Positions 13,493-14,271 of a stretch of 14,271 nucleotides of DNA are shown here, piece after piece. The notes beneath the pieces are model-generated. The model was not told the DNA's origin and searched no databases. It was given only the letters and a program-made list of their open reading frames with translations. The first letter of the stretch is position 1; each line of letters begins with the position of its first letter. The translations under genes were made by a program, and so were the position numbers. The stretch is from Porphyromonadaceae bacterium. Its GTDB lineage: Bacteria > Bacteroidota > Bacteroidia > Bacteroidales > CAMTPD01. The stretch is from positions 1,855-16,125 of the forward strand of contig DLYT01000133.1 of assembly GCA_003447595.1 (NCBI GenBank), given 5' to 3'.

Positions 13493-13520
13493 TATCTTGT
13501 TTAAGTTATTTAACAAGATA
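13493..13520. repeat. Long inverted repeat between the divergent padR and S8 peptidase promoters
   Basis: TATCTTGTT (13493-13501) and AACAAGATA (13512-13520) are perfect complements; allowing one mismatch the arms reach 12 bp around a four-base centre. There is no T tract, so it is more likely a protein-binding site than a terminator. Confidence 0.5.
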
Positions 13521-13575
13521 AGCAATGTAAAGAAGCCGTAAGAAGTCTGTGAAAACGTTTGTTTATACACCACAA

Positions 13576-13607
13576 TTTGTCTATTCATCCTTTCTGTTAT
13601 ACATTTG
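13576..13607 (+). promoter_or_regulatory. Promoter of the S8 peptidase gene
   Basis: TTTG (13576-13579), a 20-base spacer and TACATTTG (13600-13607): both boxes match consensus. The -7 box ends five bases before the ATG at 13613. Confidence 0.75.
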
Positions 13608-13612
13608 TTGAT

Positions 13613-14271
13613 ATGTATAATAATATAGATCAGATAAGAAACTCGGCAAGACACCACACGGCAAAAAGATCTGTGATCCTTATGCTTGTGATGCTCGTGT
13701 TGTGCTGCAACAAGATGTTGTGTGCGGGAGAAGCCTATCTATTTAGACTATACCTTACAGACAAGCCCGCGGTACATTCTCAAAAGGTTGGGCCCGAGCA
13801 ATTTTTATCCGCCAAAAGCATTGAGCGACGAATGCGGCAAGGATATGAATTAGACAGTACAGATGCTCCGGTAGATACCGTGTACATGCGATCAATCGCA
13901 AGCCAAGGCGCACGCATTCTGGCAAAAAGCCGATGGATGAATACCGTAGCCATCGCATTGGCCGATAGTGTAGGCATTGAATCCATCAAGCCCTTGTCCT
14001 TTATCGATTCGGTGCAATGGATTGGCAAGCAAAAGCAAAGGCAAGCAACTGTGCACAAAGAAGGAAAAGACACCTCTCATTTCAAAGCCGTAGATGCACC
14101 CTTGAATAACTATTGGGGCAATGCGAAAATAAACACCACACTACACAAAGCCGATATCTTTCAAAAGAAAGGATACTCTGGACAAGGAATATCCGTAGCC
14201 GTAATTGATGCCGGATTTAAAAACCTCAATCGCATTTCGGCATTTGATTCGATGCGTGTGGTCGAAACCCG
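13613..14271 (+). CDS. Subtilisin-like S8 family serine peptidase, N-terminal part (runs off the window)
   Basis: 219 codons are present and the frame stays open to the right edge. Residues 18-38 form the export signal (AKRS, then VILMLVMLVLCC, cleavage likely after MLCA). Residues about 41-138 match the leading domain of Bacteroidota S8 peptidases: YLFRLYLTDK, FLSAKSIERRMRQGYELDSTDAPV, and SRWMNTVAIAL. The subtilase domain starts with YSGQGISVAVIDAGF, where D199 is the expected catalytic Asp; the His and Ser lie beyond the window. A secreted or surface protease is inferred; many such proteins carry a type IX sorting domain at the end, not visible here. ATG 13613 is chosen because the later Met codons would remove the basic part of the signal. 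Divergent from padR. Confidence 0.85.
   Translation, partial: MYNNIDQIRNSARHHTAKRSVILMLVMLVLCCNKMLCAGEAYLFRLYLTDKPAVHSQKVGPEQFLSAKSIERRMRQGYELDSTDAPVDTVYMRSIASQGARILAKSRWMNTVAIALADSVGIESIKPLSFIDSVQWIGKQKQRQATVHKEGKDTSHFKAVDAPLNNYWGNAKINTTLHKADIFQKKGYSGQGISVAVIDAGFKNLNRISAFDSMRVVET

Noticed and set aside
13741..13860. Shift of base composition toward the right end suggesting a transferred segment
   Set aside because: A hand count showed equal G and C in this piece of the S8 coding strand against 35 G and 23 C in 661-780 of uvrA; this can reflect replication strand or gene type and is too small a sample.

Overview
The window looks like a piece of a Bacteroidota chromosome, most likely order Bacteroidales; I cannot resolve the genus. 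Three things support this. Eight intergenic sites match the Bacteroidota sigma-ABfr promoter -7 box TAnnTTTG. Most start codons lack a Shine-Dalgarno sequence. The gene families are also typical: a DUF4369/thioredoxin-fold lipoprotein, a PspC-domain protein paired with PadR, a Bacteroidota-type S8 peptidase and a surface protein with G-x-W repeats. No tRNA, rRNA, CRISPR array, insertion sequence or phage gene was seen. Most of the window is housekeeping DNA.

Layout. 1-1953 (+) is the 3' two thirds of a uvrA gene (DNA repair), ending at a hairpin that can stop transcripts from both sides. 2038-2259 (-) is a small two-helix membrane protein, and 2385-3680 (-) is a secreted or surface protein of unknown function. 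3795-5012 (+) is hflX (ribosome-associated GTPase), followed by a class I fumarase at 5070-6713 (+). A convergent pair of terminators separates fumarase from pnp (6907-9114, -), the polynucleotide phosphorylase. Divergent from pnp is a lipoprotein whose thioredoxin fold has lost its active-site cysteines (9314-10471, +). Then come greA (10644-11114, +) and a HIT-family nucleotide hydrolase (11130-11522, +), which form an operon. 11523-12008 has no gene but carries a promoter, several hairpins and a terminator that together look like a stand-alone small RNA. 12009-13423 (-) is a padR-pspC operon. 13613 to the right edge (+) is the 5' part of a subtilisin-like S8 peptidase.

How the parts fit. 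GreA and PNPase act at two ends of RNA metabolism and HflX acts on ribosomes, so the central block concerns gene expression. Fumarase belongs to the reductive C4 branch used by anaerobic Bacteroidales. PadR probably represses its own operon, because its promoter overlaps short inverted repeats.

Most interesting non-coding signals: (1) greA has a strong promoter followed about 20 bases later by a terminator-like hairpin inside its own leader, an arrangement like the E. coli greA leader that yields GraL RNAs; (2) a candidate orphan small RNA of about 150 nt at 11638-11790; (3) hflX and the S8 peptidase have -7 boxes ending only 4-5 bases before the ATG, suggesting leaderless or nearly leaderless mRNAs. 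All functional calls rest on reading motifs by eye; no database search was run.
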